50,781 nucleotides of DNA from Planctomycetota bacterium (GTDB taxonomy: Bacteria > Planctomycetota > Planctomycetia > Pirellulales > Pirellulaceae): NCBI GenBank assembly GCA_017303505.1, contig JAFLCP010000046.1:1-50781 (forward strand). The letters run 5' to 3'. Of this stretch, positions 10,401 to 19,045 are shown in pieces. The notes beneath the pieces were generated by a model. The model had not been told where the DNA came from. It did not search any database and was given only the letters and a program-made list of their open reading frames with translations. Numbering within the stretch: the stretch's first letter is position 1; each line of letters begins with the position of its first letter. A program made the translations under genes and the position numbers.

Positions 10401-12524
10401 CTTGCTGACAATTTTGAACTTGGCTCGCCGGCCCGCGAATTTCTCCGGTTGCCCCTCAATACGATCACCTGTTAGTGGTTTGACTTCGCCGGGAGCCAAC
10501 GTGAGTTTGTAGAACTCTTGTGGGAACGGGATGTCAAGCAACGGCTCCCTTTCAAGCAGGATGGGCTCACTTTGGTCGTTTGCAATGTTCAACCACCACC
10601 CATCACTCGGATGCGGAAGCCGAATCGAACACTCGATCGTCTTTTCAGAAACATTCGCCAGCCACAGATCGCTCTCCACAACGTCACCGACGTCAAAACT
10701 GGTGGTAGTGTTGGTGAACTTGGCACCAAACCTAAGTCCCGAAATGGCTTCTCCCCAATGAATGCTCTTATCGAGCGATGGAGCTACATTTGCGTTAGCT
10801 TCTCCCAGGACTTTGAAAGGCATACTTCCGCGATGAGGTATCTCATGCTTTGTTCCAGGAGCCTTGGCATCGGGATAGTAAAACGCGGTTCCCAGAGCGA
10901 CATGATATTCCCCAGGCAATAAGCCCGTCGTGTCAATCGTGGCCGTATGCGATGTTAGAACATATTCTTTGCCTGGCTCGATATTGATCTCAATGGTTTC
11001 ATCCGAAGAATTGATGCCCATATCGCGTAGGAAGTTATTGGTTTCGAGCGTGATGTAGTCCCAATTCTTCCTCACATAGCAATTCAACTGCTTAGGTTCC
11101 GTCGAGACATTTTTCAAGCGATATTCGACTGTAACCGGTTGACCTGGTTGCACTCCCCCTTCGGCCAGTAGCAACCGTGCTCCAGACAACAGACCATCCT
11201 GCGCTCCCCATGTGGACCACTGAATGCCCTCTTCCAGCGGATGATCTTGGCTGACGTTGGCAACGGGCTCATCGACTTTTATCGGCGGCGATTGTGCGAG
11301 TGCCACTAACGAAGCCCACATGCAACCTATCGCAACGACACCCAACGCCACACTGCGTTTTGTAATTCTGATCCTCGGCGTGGCTTGAACATCCATCAAA
11401 CGGCGTATACGGTAACCGAAGTCGGATGAATTCCCTCCATCAGCCGCCAGAGTGGCAAGGGCCTGGCTACGGCTGCGATGTTTAGCCAGACAAATACTCG
11501 CCATCTGCACGAGAGCTTCGGCATACAGAAGTCGGCCTACCTGCAAGGCGGCCACATCATCACAACAATTCTCTCTTTCCATCGTCACGCGGCGACTGAG
11601 CCACCAGACAATCGGATGAAAGAATAGTAACGATTCCACTAGTCGCTGCACGAGATTGAAAACGAGATCATAGCGACGAATGTGGGCCATTTCATGGCTG
11701 AGAATGGCCGCTAACTGCGTTGCATCGAGGCCACATAATAGCGATGGCGGTAGCAAGATCATCGGCCGGACGATTCCTACCACAACCGGCGATGAGACCC
11801 GGGCACAGATCGCCACGATGGGGACTATTTTCAGCTTCAAACGCTTCGCCTGTGTACGAATCAATTCTAATAGAGCGGGATCCGTGACTTGTTGGGAGCC
11901 CTTTCTAAATCGAAGACTTCCCATCAACGACACGGTAGTTCGTAAAAGTAACAACCCAACAATCATTGCATAGGCAGCGGAAAGAATGGGTGCGAAGAAC
12001 TGTAGGCGTTGATAGATCGGCACTACATCCGATTCGGCTATGCTGGGCGGTTCCTCACCTGCCTTAACAGCTTCGGTAGCTCTTGGAGAAGCGAGTGGAA
12101 TTGGCGGAACATCTTTCACATCTGCAACCAGACGCTCACCCTCGAACAGGTCCGCAGTGGTAGATGGTGAATCGATTAGGCTCACCGTGTTGTTTATCGG
12201 TGGATTGTTTCTTTTGAGTATCGACCCGCGCGTGTTATGGACCCATCCGAACGTTGTTACGATGCAAATCGGCAACGACAACAGGGCCAAACAGGCGAGT
12301 AGGTAACGAACTTGAGCGGGTGATGGGGCTGTTCTTTCCTCTGCTTTCGCAGAGGCTAAGGTAGAGGCTTGATTTGCGTTGATTCGAGCTGCCAGTACTA
12401 GCGTTGCAATACGCTCCATCAACAGAAAGACAAACGCTACTGCAAAACCTTGCCACAAGAAATGTCCGCAAGTGATCAACCATTGAATGGAGAGTTCCAT
12501 CCAATCCAGCGTGTAGGAACTCAT
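7458..12524 (-). CDS. Giant M56 (BlaR1-like) sensor metallopeptidase with long ectodomain
   Basis: A 1688-residue membrane protein. Residues 1-420 form a BlaR1/M56 module: membrane segments near 15-46, 74-95, 175-205 and 393-413, a zinc-site HEMAH near 277-281 and an ENCCDD stretch after it. The remaining ~1270 residues should be outside the cytoplasm. They hold three copies of a WG-x4-G-x-x-x-G module (near residues 430, 585 and 1036), a cupredoxin-like domain lacking copper ligands (about 850-1000), and carboxypeptidase-regulatory-like beta domains toward the C terminus. It overlaps the BlaI-type gene by 4 bp (ATGA), so the two are translationally coupled. By analogy with BlaR1, a signal sensed outside would activate proteolysis of the repressor inside. 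Beta-lactam sensing is not implied: no penicillin-binding domain is seen. Confidence 0.9.
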   Translation of the reverse strand: MSSYTLDWMELSIQWLITCGHFLWQGFAVAFVFLLMERIATLVLAARINANQASTLASAKAEERTAPSPAQVRYLLACLALLSLPICIVTTFGWVHNTRGSILKRNNPPINNTVSLIDSPSTTADLFEGERLVADVKDVPPIPLASPRATEAVKAGEEPPSIAESDVVPIYQRLQFFAPILSAAYAMIVGLLLLRTTVSLMGSLRFRKGSQQVTDPALLELIRTQAKRLKLKIVPIVAICARVSSPVVVGIVRPMILLPPSLLCGLDATQLAAILSHEMAHIRRYDLVFNLVQRLVESLLFFHPIVWWLSRRVTMERENCCDDVAALQVGRLLYAEALVQMASICLAKHRSRSQALATLAADGGNSSDFGYRIRRLMDVQATPRIRITKRSVALGVVAIGCMWASLVALAQSPPIKVDEPVANVSQDHPLEEGIQWSTWGAQDGLLSGARLLLAEGGVQPGQPVTVEYRLKNVSTEPKQLNCYVRKNWDYITLETNNFLRDMGINSSDETIEINIEPGKEYVLTSHTATIDTTGLLPGEYHVALGTAFYYPDAKAPGTKHEIPHRGSMPFKVLGEANANVAPSLDKSIHWGEAISGLRFGAKFTNTTTSFDVGDVVESDLWLANVSEKTIECSIRLPHPSDGWWLNIANDQSEPILLEREPLLDIPFPQEFYKLTLAPGEVKPLTGDRIEGQPEKFAGRRAKFKIVSKIVDRGVTDFSIKEHLVTEGGNYSARYHVVLERPDVPGLRIELATSNVPFAVLRPIAETLSVELPNKLLNGKRQVAESLSKPSKTGALHGRIAVTGSVPKLAKLRVPTPTTPRLSKRASEEEVEMYEASLVEIEDESLQVDAENGLANAFVYLANPPSDWQPSTAEFKPLTIEMQDYRFEPRAAILRVGQDMRLKNAGVTEDNFNFQALNNGGQNRLVKEKAEFTIASPFTRAEQVPIQAKSGVNSWKTTYLLPLDHPFAAVTDKQGRFSVEGLPSGSHTFHIWHERTGWLEKSLTINIEGGQLTEVNRAYGMDRFKLTANQDDLKSPPSDILWGEAVGGVRLGIRQAELSRRRTILRHGEHLDYEVWIKNETDGVLEFERDPREHQSPGLWDDRSINIIGRGLWASFFIPPEELVKAKLILGPGEAARRFLPQSHSASIRPPGTPRGRFGSEPLLLEPGKYKVVAQFDDLKSGVEEVEVIPAARLQIRKSSRPTEKSREYAAQNPSDSIVEWQSGSGEKEEALFNWDSGVFIDERDLVAAEIVTVEGQPDKYSIALQLRPESALWLSRSIATYSLWDDPDMVVVLLDDKPLGALRVPASIADDKLLIPTQFTREQAESMLKEIQAAMASRHAQLNATAPPLVAVPQTQGVKLVGEVKLPKDEWLFRRQVNQVPNSISRERPPGFKGDSLDPDDGRVVHELSWNDVIAIHVTVKANDGRDYLKTIQADEKGRFRLEEMLPKGSYQINVDAVLTMDDNAQVLLGEPAAEMRSGTQVLRVEQEDTGERSLVFELFPVLFNQRVVHSDPAHRTTILGTLTQDNAPVPNAKVVLYGGVATRKKVAECVTDVRGKYRFENVIADFLGVQIEHEKLVPADGKSWRDIDVEFGKLLQLDVPLTAGGYVTGQLLDENNQLRANLSIRIMRTAAGFSKGSTDFIAYAKTDTTGRFTSEPLHPGIYVIEENAQPYPVLAKVEIRANETTKL

Positions 12525-12922
12525 GACTTGGACTCCCTCATTTTTTTGTTGATCAACTTCCGTAGGCTATCCAGCTCATCTTCATTCAATTCTTTCACAT
12601 CAAACAAGCTTAACATTACCGCTTCGGCAGATCCGTCGAAGACTCGGTCGACAAGATCACCGAGCATTCCTTTGGAAACATCCTCGCGACCAATAAGGGG
12701 CGAGAATCGAAACGCTTTACCTTGTAATGGCTCCAGCTTTTCGATTTGCCCTTTATCCACCATCGTGCTGAGGATGGTGATAACGGTCGTATGCGCCAAA
12801 TCACGACCACTTTGTTCGAGAGCGTCGCGTACTTCGCGAACCGTCATGGGCTGCGCGTCCCACAAAACCTTTAGGATTTGCAACTCTAGTTCCGTTGGAT
12901 ATTCCGAACTCGGTCTCGCCAT
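12521..12922 (-). CDS. BlaI/MecI/CopY family transcriptional repressor
   Basis: A 133-residue winged-helix repressor. The frame is open to a TTG at 12949, but ATG 12922 is preferred: GGAGGG ends 7 nt before it, and the protein then begins MARPSSEYPTELELQILKVL, like BlaI homologues. The winged helix covers about 1-80 (MTVREVRDAL, AHTTVITILSTMVDKG) and a helical dimerisation tail follows. It is coupled to the M56 gene by a 4-bp overlap. A sigma-70-type promoter and a palindrome lie directly upstream, which suggests autorepression relieved by the M56 partner. Confidence 0.92.
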   Translation of the reverse strand: MARPSSEYPTELELQILKVLWDAQPMTVREVRDALEQSGRDLAHTTVITILSTMVDKGQIEKLEPLQGKAFRFSPLIGREDVSKGMLGDLVDRVFDGSAEAVMLSLFDVKELNEDELDSLRKLINKKMRESKS

Positions 12923-12951
12923 CTGCATTCCCTCCGCGCAGCCAGTCAATT

Positions 12952-12965
12952 TCTAGTTAACTAGA
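12952..12965. promoter_or_regulatory. Putative BlaI-type operator (14-bp palindrome)
   Basis: A perfect palindrome TCTAGTTAACTAGA abuts the -10 element of the repressor promoter. A related half-site AACTAGAAA occurs at 13010-13018, upstream of the -35. Placement across the transcription start suits repression by the adjacent BlaI-type protein; binding is inferred. Confidence 0.7.
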
Positions 12966-12993
12966 TAATATGGGACTCCAGCCTGTCGGTCAA
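12965..12993 (-). promoter_or_regulatory. Sigma-70-type promoter of the repressor/M56 operon
   Basis: Reading the minus strand: TTGACC at 12993-12988, a 17-nt spacer, then TATTAT at 12970-12965. The elements lie 43 bp upstream of the chosen ATG, and the -10 touches the operator palindrome. Confidence 0.72.
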
Positions 12994-13158
12994 GAATTAT
13001 TTCGACAAAACTAGAAATACACGAATTTGAAAGGGGGTGTTTAGCTTGCGTGCCACGCTGCGCGAGTGAGGAGAGATTAGAGCAGTAGAACAGGAGAGCT
13101 ATTAAGGACAGCTTTGGGGACGGTAAGGTTGTTTAGCCCGTTGCGGAACGGCACCGCT

Positions 13159-13342
13159 GCGCGAGAAAGTAGAGAAGAGAAAGTAGACGAAGACAGTCAA
13201 TGATCAGAAGTTTGCTAAGAGTACTCAGGGGAAGGTGCTTAAGGCGCCAGGTCCGCTGCCAGCGGCACACGGGCTAATCAATCCTCGCGTCCGGAAGTCG
13301 ATCCTGAATTGCTCTACTGCTCCAATATCTACTTTCTCGCGC
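13159..13342 (+). repeat. MITE-like repeat, copy 1 (184 bp)
   Basis: Bounded by perfect 14-bp inverted ends: GCGCGAGAAAGTAG at 13159-13172 and CTACTTTCTCGCGC at 13329-13342. The interior closely matches the copy at 19362-19560 and partly matches the tandem units at 6.7-7.1 kb. No transposase is inside. The rest of the 12994-13699 gap holds only related repeat fragments, including a border-like arm at 13531-13566. Confidence 0.82.
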
Positions 13343-13699
13343 ATGATCCGTAGGGTGAAATGAACCGCGCAAGGGACGAAAGACGCGAAAGAGGAGAAAA
13401 ATGCGCCGTCCTTGAGATTCTCAATCTTGTATGCGGAAGAGACATGCCAATACATGTCGCCGCATGCAAGACGCAGTAAAGTCATGACCGACACGAGCGA
13501 ACGAAGAGGGCTCCTCCGCTGACGAATCAAACGGCGCGGGCCTAGCCTTCGGCATACGGGTTAAACGAGAAACTCTACTTACTACTCACTAATCTCTACT
13601 CACTCGCGCAGCGCAGCGTTCTCCAAATTACGACCGAAAATCTTGTCGTGCTGTGTAAGGAAATCTGCGATCATGGGTGAAACAAGGTAGAGGACAACC

Positions 13700-14302
13700 A
13701 TGAACGACTGGCCAGAAACCAATACGAGCCTGATTTTACGAATCAAGGATCCGCAAAACGCCATAGCCTGGAATGAGCTTATGGCCATATACCGCCCCAT
13801 AGTATTTCGCTTGGCGCGGCGAAAAGGATTGCTACATGAAGATGCAGAAGATCTCGTGCAAGGCGTTTTCCTCTCGGTCGCTCGAGCGATCGAGAAGTGG
13901 GAGCAGGGGGATGACCAACCGCGATTTAGGAACTGGCTCGGGAAAATTACGACCAATGCCATCCTCAATGCCATCACCCGAGCACGGCCCGATCGAGCTA
14001 CAGGAACTTCCAGCGTCATGCAGGCTCTGGCAGCCATTCCAGAAAACAGAGACACCAAACAATCCTTGCTTGTGGAATGTCGACTCGAAGCAATTCGCTG
14101 GGCCGCCCAGGAGATCCAACCGGAGTTCAGCGAGGTCACTTGGGCCATCTTCCAAGCCACGGGAATCGAAGGTCGTCCGGCAGCTGAAGTCGCACAAGTT
14201 TTTGGGCGAACCATTGGGGCTGTTTATGCAGCCCGCTGTCGAGTCGCGGCTCGGTTACAACAAAAAGTACTAGAAGCTTCCGCATATTGGAGTGAGCTTT
14301 AA
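13700..14302 (+). CDS. ECF-type RNA polymerase sigma factor, kinase-linked (pair 1)
   Basis: A 200-residue sigma factor from ATG 13700, with AGGTAGAGGA just upstream. Region 2 spans about 10-100 (WNELMAIYRPIVFRLARRKG, AEDLVQGVFLSVARAI, FRNWLGKITTNAILNAI). Region 4 lies near 140-195 and ends in the helix-turn-helix-like GRTIGAVYAARCRVAARLQ. It overlaps the next kinase gene by one base (TAATG), so synthesis is coupled. ECF sigma factors paired with Ser/Thr kinases are a described planctomycete arrangement. The kinase probably controls this factor by binding, phosphorylation or both; its regulon is unknown. Confidence 0.93.
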   Translation: MNDWPETNTSLILRIKDPQNAIAWNELMAIYRPIVFRLARRKGLLHEDAEDLVQGVFLSVARAIEKWEQGDDQPRFRNWLGKITTNAILNAITRARPDRATGTSSVMQALAAIPENRDTKQSLLVECRLEAIRWAAQEIQPEFSEVTWAIFQATGIEGRPAAEVAQVFGRTIGAVYAARCRVAARLQQKVLEASAYWSEL

Positions 14303-17300
14303 TGCAATCATCATTCACTTGCCTACCTCCGGACGAGCTCAAGAAGTTCATCGCTGGCAATATGCCTCCACAGCGAATCGATGAAGTAGAGGACCATTTA
14401 TCGACATGCCAATTATGTCGTACATCGCTAGAAGCGACGGTGGGCGATCAAGCTTGGTGGCAAGAGCTCCAATCTGCCCTCAGCTCAGACAGTAACGATT
14501 GCGAAATAGACAACGCACCATCGAAAGACAACCTAACTCAAAGACTAGCGGCTCTGTTGGGGCCGACAGACAACCCCAGCATGCTTGGCCGAATCGGATC
14601 CTACGAGATCATCGGCCTTTTGGGTTACGGTGGAATGGGAGCAGTGTTTAAGGCTCACGATCCTGGCTTAAATCGTTATGTTGCCATCAAGATCCTGCTC
14701 CCGCATCTGGCTCTCTCGGGTGCGGCCCGGGCTCGCTTTCGACGTGAAGGGCAAGCTGCCGCAGCCATTATCGATGATTGCGTGCTACCGATCTATGTCG
14801 TGGATGAATGGCAAGGCATTCCCTACCTGGTCATGCAATACACACGTGGTGTCAGTTTGCAGAAACGGATTCACGATCGAGGTCCGCTGGAGCTTAAAGA
14901 AATACTGCGCATTGGCTTACAAGCCGCGAGAGGGCTGGCAGCGGCTCACGCTCAAGGCTTAGTTCATCGCGATGTGAAACCTTCGAACATTTTGCTCGAT
15001 GGGAGTGTCGATCGGGCTTTTCTAACGGACTTTGGCCTAGCGCGTGCCGTTGATGATGCGTCTTTGACCGCCAGCGGAATAATAGCTGGTACACCGCAAT
15101 ACATGTCCCCCGAACAAGCGCGGGCTGAGTCGGTCGATCATCGCAGCGACCTTTTTAGTCTCGGCAGCGTGATGTATGCCATGTGCACAGGACATGCGCC
15201 GTTCCGCGCCGAATCAAGCTACGCCGTATTGCGCTTGATAACCGACAAAGACCCACGTCCGATTCGCGAGCTCAACCCTGACATTCCGGAATGGTTTGTC
15301 GAAATCATTACCAAACTGATGGAGAAGCGGGTTGAGCGTCGCTACCAGTCCGCTGTCGAAGCAGCCAATGTTCTGCGAGCAGGCTTGGCTTACGTCCAGA
15401 ACCCCATTGCCAATCCATGTCCGGTCACTTCACCAACGATCGGCTTAAATGCTCAAGGTAGTTTTCCTAGTGTCTTCATAGGAGGTTCAAATATGATCTA
15501 CTCCAAATTTGTGTGGGGGATCATGCTTCTCTTCGGAATGGCGATGTTGGCTTTTGCCTTCCAGCCCTTGAGTGAGTCGGATCAAAAGGCGCTTGCCGAA
15601 TTGAAAGGAGAGTGGGTGCTGCAAAGCATGACACGCGGTGGCGTCGCAGTTCCCGCAGATCAACTATTCAACGAACAGCTGGTGTTTGATTCAGCCAAAT
15701 TTGTACGTCTGCAGACAAAGCCGAATGGCGAAGAACTACGTGGTGAAAGTGGCCAAATCTCCGTAGGCACCGACCAAGACCATCGGACCATGGACTTCCA
15801 TCTTTCCATGGGCACCATCCATGGGATTTACGAAATTACCGACGACAAACTCGTCCTCTGCATCACCAGAGAAGGTGGCGCGAGACCTGATTCGCTAGCC
15901 TCCCTTCCCAATGACCAGCGAGTCCTGCAGCACTTTACTCGATCTGCCAAAGTCGCAACCGCACCCGCGACAGAACAGCCACCGCAGGATAACTCGTGGA
16001 TCAATGTGTGGCTGAAAAAGATCCCAGCGGAACTACCCAAAGATGCCGCTGATGCTCAGAAGTGGATGACCGACAATAACTTTGACTCGATCTCTACTGG
16101 TGAGCTCACTGAGGAAATCGCTCAGAAAATCAATCCGGATATCAATTTTCAAGCGTATGCACAAATGGGCGCCACAACTTACTTGTATGGGAGACTCAGG
16201 GGAGCTTCGCTTCTCAACACAAGCCCTTCCATCGAAGTCTACTGCTTTGTAGACGAAAACAATAAGGTGGTTAGCATGCAAGTTACGCCCACTTCCATAA
16301 AAGCTGTTCCCCTCCCAAACCTGCGGTCGCACATCGTGTTGGTCCGAGAAGCTGAAGCATCCGGCAAAGAAGCCAATCAAAAGCCGATCCTATTCAAAGG
16401 TGTGATCATCGATTCCGAGGGCTATATCGCGGTCCCAATGTTGCCTGAAATGGCTAAAACATTTGTCGTCACGATAGGAAATCAACAGGAAACGAAAGGG
16501 GAACTCGTCGCGGTAGATGAATCCTACAGAATAGGCTTAATAAAGATATCCCTGAACGAACCACTTCCAGCGTTGGGGTTCAACAGCGATTATAAACCGC
16601 AGGTCTCTGACAAAGCCCTGATTGTGCCAGTAGAAGCTGATGAGTCTGTGCGCCGTGGTCAAATCACAAGCGTCGAGTTTAGTCCAAGCGAAGAAAGTCA
16701 GGCGAACTTCATCCTGTGCGATATCGCATGTCCATTGTCCATGTTCGGTAGCTTGTTGGTATCCGAAGATCATATACCACTTGGTATAGTCTTGGCTTCT
16801 CGAGTGGATTTCGCGCCTCGTTCACTGGCTTCTGGTTCACACGGTTTGGAAGGCAAGCCTATGACCGTCGCGGTGCCACTTCCGGCGATTGCAACCCTTC
16901 TTCAGGCAGCACGGAGTAACCCGAAAGCAGCGCTGGTTCGCATACCGACTTCTCGCGAAGTCGACTTGGACAAGCCCGTGGCGATCACTCTCGAACCAAT
17001 CGCACCGCAAGCGAAATCGATTGTGGAGAGCTTCGCCGATCGTGGCGCAAAGATCTTGGAATATGTAGAAGGAAAACGGCTGAAAGTGCAGGCTCCACCC
17101 CAAATTATCGCGGAAATCAACAAAGCTCTGCAGTCAACCATCCGACCGGCGACAGAAGGTGGCAGCAATCGCAATGAAGAACCAAACAGAGTCTCGCAGG
17201 TTCCATCGAACAGTTGGCTCGACAAATTGCAGGGGGACTGGGATGTCGAACAAAAGTACCTGGACTCTGAAAGGGGCGAGTGTCTCGACCGCTTTACCGG

Positions 17301-17631
17301 TAAAGTCGTCGGAAATAGAGTCGAGTTTGTGAGTGTCGAGGACAACCAAACAATGATCTTTGACTTAATTGTGGGTGACGCAGGCCCTCCACAGCAATTG
17401 GACATGAAAGCGATCTTGAGCGAAAACGATCGAAACGAGCTATTGAAACCTTGGAAAGGCACAGCGGAGACTCCTCCCGAATCGATAACCAATCCCGTGT
17501 TCTATGCGATCATCGAAGGCGACAGTACTGAATTGCGAATCTGCAACCATGAACATCCAGGCGAAGCTCGTCCTATTCAATTTACAGATAAAGGTGGTCG
17601 AGTCATCTGGAAATTGACGCGCCGCCGGTGA
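14302..17631 (+). CDS. Transmembrane Ser/Thr kinase with anti-sigma-like N terminus and pseudo-protease ectodomain
   Basis: An 1109-residue receptor kinase. Residues 32-39 hold HLSTCQLC, the HxxxCxxC pattern of zinc-binding anti-sigma factors. The kinase domain is about 99-365: glycine loop LGYGGMGAVF, VAIK, HRDVKPSNILL near 223, DFGLAR and GTPQYMSPEQA, so it looks active. One membrane segment lies at about 403-420. Outside come a TIGR03067-type domain (about 435-545), a trypsin/HtrA-like domain without a catalytic triad (about 670-870) and a second TIGR03067-like domain at the C terminus (GDWDVEQKYLDSE onward). Start ATG 14302 overlaps the sigma stop. It likely senses an envelope signal and releases or modifies the sigma factor; that mechanism is inferred. 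Confidence 0.92.
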   Translation: MQSSFTCLPPDELKKFIAGNMPPQRIDEVEDHLSTCQLCRTSLEATVGDQAWWQELQSALSSDSNDCEIDNAPSKDNLTQRLAALLGPTDNPSMLGRIGSYEIIGLLGYGGMGAVFKAHDPGLNRYVAIKILLPHLALSGAARARFRREGQAAAAIIDDCVLPIYVVDEWQGIPYLVMQYTRGVSLQKRIHDRGPLELKEILRIGLQAARGLAAAHAQGLVHRDVKPSNILLDGSVDRAFLTDFGLARAVDDASLTASGIIAGTPQYMSPEQARAESVDHRSDLFSLGSVMYAMCTGHAPFRAESSYAVLRLITDKDPRPIRELNPDIPEWFVEIITKLMEKRVERRYQSAVEAANVLRAGLAYVQNPIANPCPVTSPTIGLNAQGSFPSVFIGGSNMIYSKFVWGIMLLFGMAMLAFAFQPLSESDQKALAELKGEWVLQSMTRGGVAVPADQLFNEQLVFDSAKFVRLQTKPNGEELRGESGQISVGTDQDHRTMDFHLSMGTIHGIYEITDDKLVLCITREGGARPDSLASLPNDQRVLQHFTRSAKVATAPATEQPPQDNSWINVWLKKIPAELPKDAADAQKWMTDNNFDSISTGELTEEIAQKINPDINFQAYAQMGATTYLYGRLRGASLLNTSPSIEVYCFVDENNKVVSMQVTPTSIKAVPLPNLRSHIVLVREAEASGKEANQKPILFKGVIIDSEGYIAVPMLPEMAKTFVVTIGNQQETKGELVAVDESYRIGLIKISLNEPLPALGFNSDYKPQVSDKALIVPVEADESVRRGQITSVEFSPSEESQANFILCDIACPLSMFGSLLVSEDHIPLGIVLASRVDFAPRSLASGSHGLEGKPMTVAVPLPAIATLLQAARSNPKAALVRIPTSREVDLDKPVAITLEPIAPQAKSIVESFADRGAKILEYVEGKRLKVQAPPQIIAEINKALQSTIRPATEGGSNRNEEPNRVSQVPSNSWLDKLQGDWDVEQKYLDSERGECLDRFTGKVVGNRVEFVSVEDNQTMIFDLIVGDAGPPQQLDMKAILSENDRNELLKPWKGTAETPPESITNPVFYAIIEGDSTELRICNHEHPGEARPIQFTDKGGRVIWKLTRRR

Positions 17632-18082
17632 GATTATTGACAACTGCATCCGGGCATAAGCACCGACCAAATAGCACCAAACCAAAGATAAATCGTGTAT
17701 CCTTGACTAACATAGGTGATTTGCCAAAGGTAAGAATGCCCATCCATTATCCTCTATTTCGTGATGCTGACCGGAAACTTCAGAACAACCTCGACGGGGC
17801 GAAGGCATTTCCTATCGTCACATGCCTGATAGTGAATGATGCATTCGAAAATCTGCAAATTTCGTGTCAGAATCAAAGTCGCCCTGGATTGTATAAAAGT
17901 GGAATTCACGCAACAAACTAATTCTCAGTGGTATGCTTACCTGGAATAGTCGCATCCCATCTGTTGAGCAATGCGGCGAGCGAGTCTACCGTCCGGATTC
18001 AATGCCCTTCATTGTGCTGGTGAATTTACCGTAACAGGGTTACAAATAATCTACCGATCATCACCCCTATTGAGTCGATACC
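17632..18082. other. Intergenic region, no gene recognised
   Basis: About 450 bp. A 97-codon open frame starts inside the end of the kinase gene, but it has no family features and no ribosome binding site. No strong hairpin was seen. Confidence 0.5.
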
Positions 18083-19045
18083 ATGGAAGTTCAAACCTAC
18101 AAATACACAACCATCTGGAATGCAGGTAAAGATGCGAACGGGATCTCCAATCTTTCACCTCCACAGACCGCTAGCGTACGGATCATCGTAGGACCAACGA
18201 TAAAACTTGCGGAACTAACGGCGCTTGCCAAAGCGGCGAGCAGAGCACCTCGTGTCCGACTCGTCATCGTTGGACCATCGAACCCAGCTTGGCTCTCCCT
18301 CAGGCTTTTCAAAAACCTAGTTGGACTCCAAGCTTATGGCCTAGGTGAAACAAATCTTGAAGATCTCCAACATGTCCCTAATGACATACGCGAGCTTGAG
18401 CTTGGTATTGATGAGAAACCTAATCTATTTGCTGATACATTGTCACGATTCACGTCGCTGACGAGGCTTACTTTAAGTGGAAAGCTCACAGACCTAGACA
18501 TAGCGCGTTTCCTAAAATTAACGGACCTATCCCTTTGCTATTTCCCCAACCTTGAACTCAAGCCTCTGCTTGAGCATAAGAGTTTGACCGCACTGAAAGT
18601 CCAGCATGGATCGATCATGACTATTCCTGGACCGAAGCTCACCTCAAAACTACAAAAACTCAACCTGTGGAAAATCAAGGGTCTCGACGATTTGAACTGG
18701 CTCGGCTCGCTAACGAGTCTCGTAAGCCTGGAATTGGGGGGACTACCCAATATCCAATCACTTCCAGAGCTTGCTAAGCTTAAAGGGCTCACTTACATAA
18801 AGCTCGATCAACTGAAATCTCTGACTTCACTCGCATCTATAACCAAGTTGCGTGCACTTGCCCGCTTGCATGTCTATGGAATGAACCAAATTCCCATCGA
18901 AGACTATCGTGCATTAGCGAAATCCTCTTCTATAACGGAAGTTACGCCTGGATATTCCTCCAAGTCGAAGAATGAGCAGGTAGGTCGCGAACTGGGGTTA
19001 CCCCGCGTACAATACGAGCCCATTTACGACATTACGGAGTTCTAG
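18083..19045 (+). CDS. Leucine-rich-repeat protein
   Basis: A 320-residue protein with no signal peptide or membrane segment, so probably cytoplasmic. From about residue 75 it is a run of irregular leucine-rich repeats (LKNLVGLQAYGLGETNLEDL-like units such as FTSLTRLTLSG, LTDLDIARFL, LTSLVSLELGGLPNI, LKGLTYIKLDQLKSL, LRALARLHVYG). The first ~70 residues resemble no domain I recognise. It stands alone between two sigma/kinase pairs; the kinase at 22910 also ends in an LRR-like stretch, which hints at a shared binding role. ATG 18083 is the only good start, with weak purine enrichment upstream. Function unknown. Confidence 0.72.
   Translation: MEVQTYKYTTIWNAGKDANGISNLSPPQTASVRIIVGPTIKLAELTALAKAASRAPRVRLVIVGPSNPAWLSLRLFKNLVGLQAYGLGETNLEDLQHVPNDIRELELGIDEKPNLFADTLSRFTSLTRLTLSGKLTDLDIARFLKLTDLSLCYFPNLELKPLLEHKSLTALKVQHGSIMTIPGPKLTSKLQKLNLWKIKGLDDLNWLGSLTSLVSLELGGLPNIQSLPELAKLKGLTYIKLDQLKSLTSLASITKLRALARLHVYGMNQIPIEDYRALAKSSSITEVTPGYSSKSKNEQVGRELGLPRVQYEPIYDITEF

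Noticed and set aside
7458-12949. Beta-lactam resistance locus (BlaI/BlaR1)
   Set aside because: No penicillin-binding sensor domain and no beta-lactamase nearby; the M56 ectodomain is unrelated.
13600-14214. Minus-strand 204-codon frame opposite the first sigma gene
   Set aside because: It is antisense to a clear sigma factor; composition explains it.
17628-17921. 97-codon frame starting in the end of the first kinase
   Set aside because: No ribosome binding site, no recognisable domain, unusual composition.
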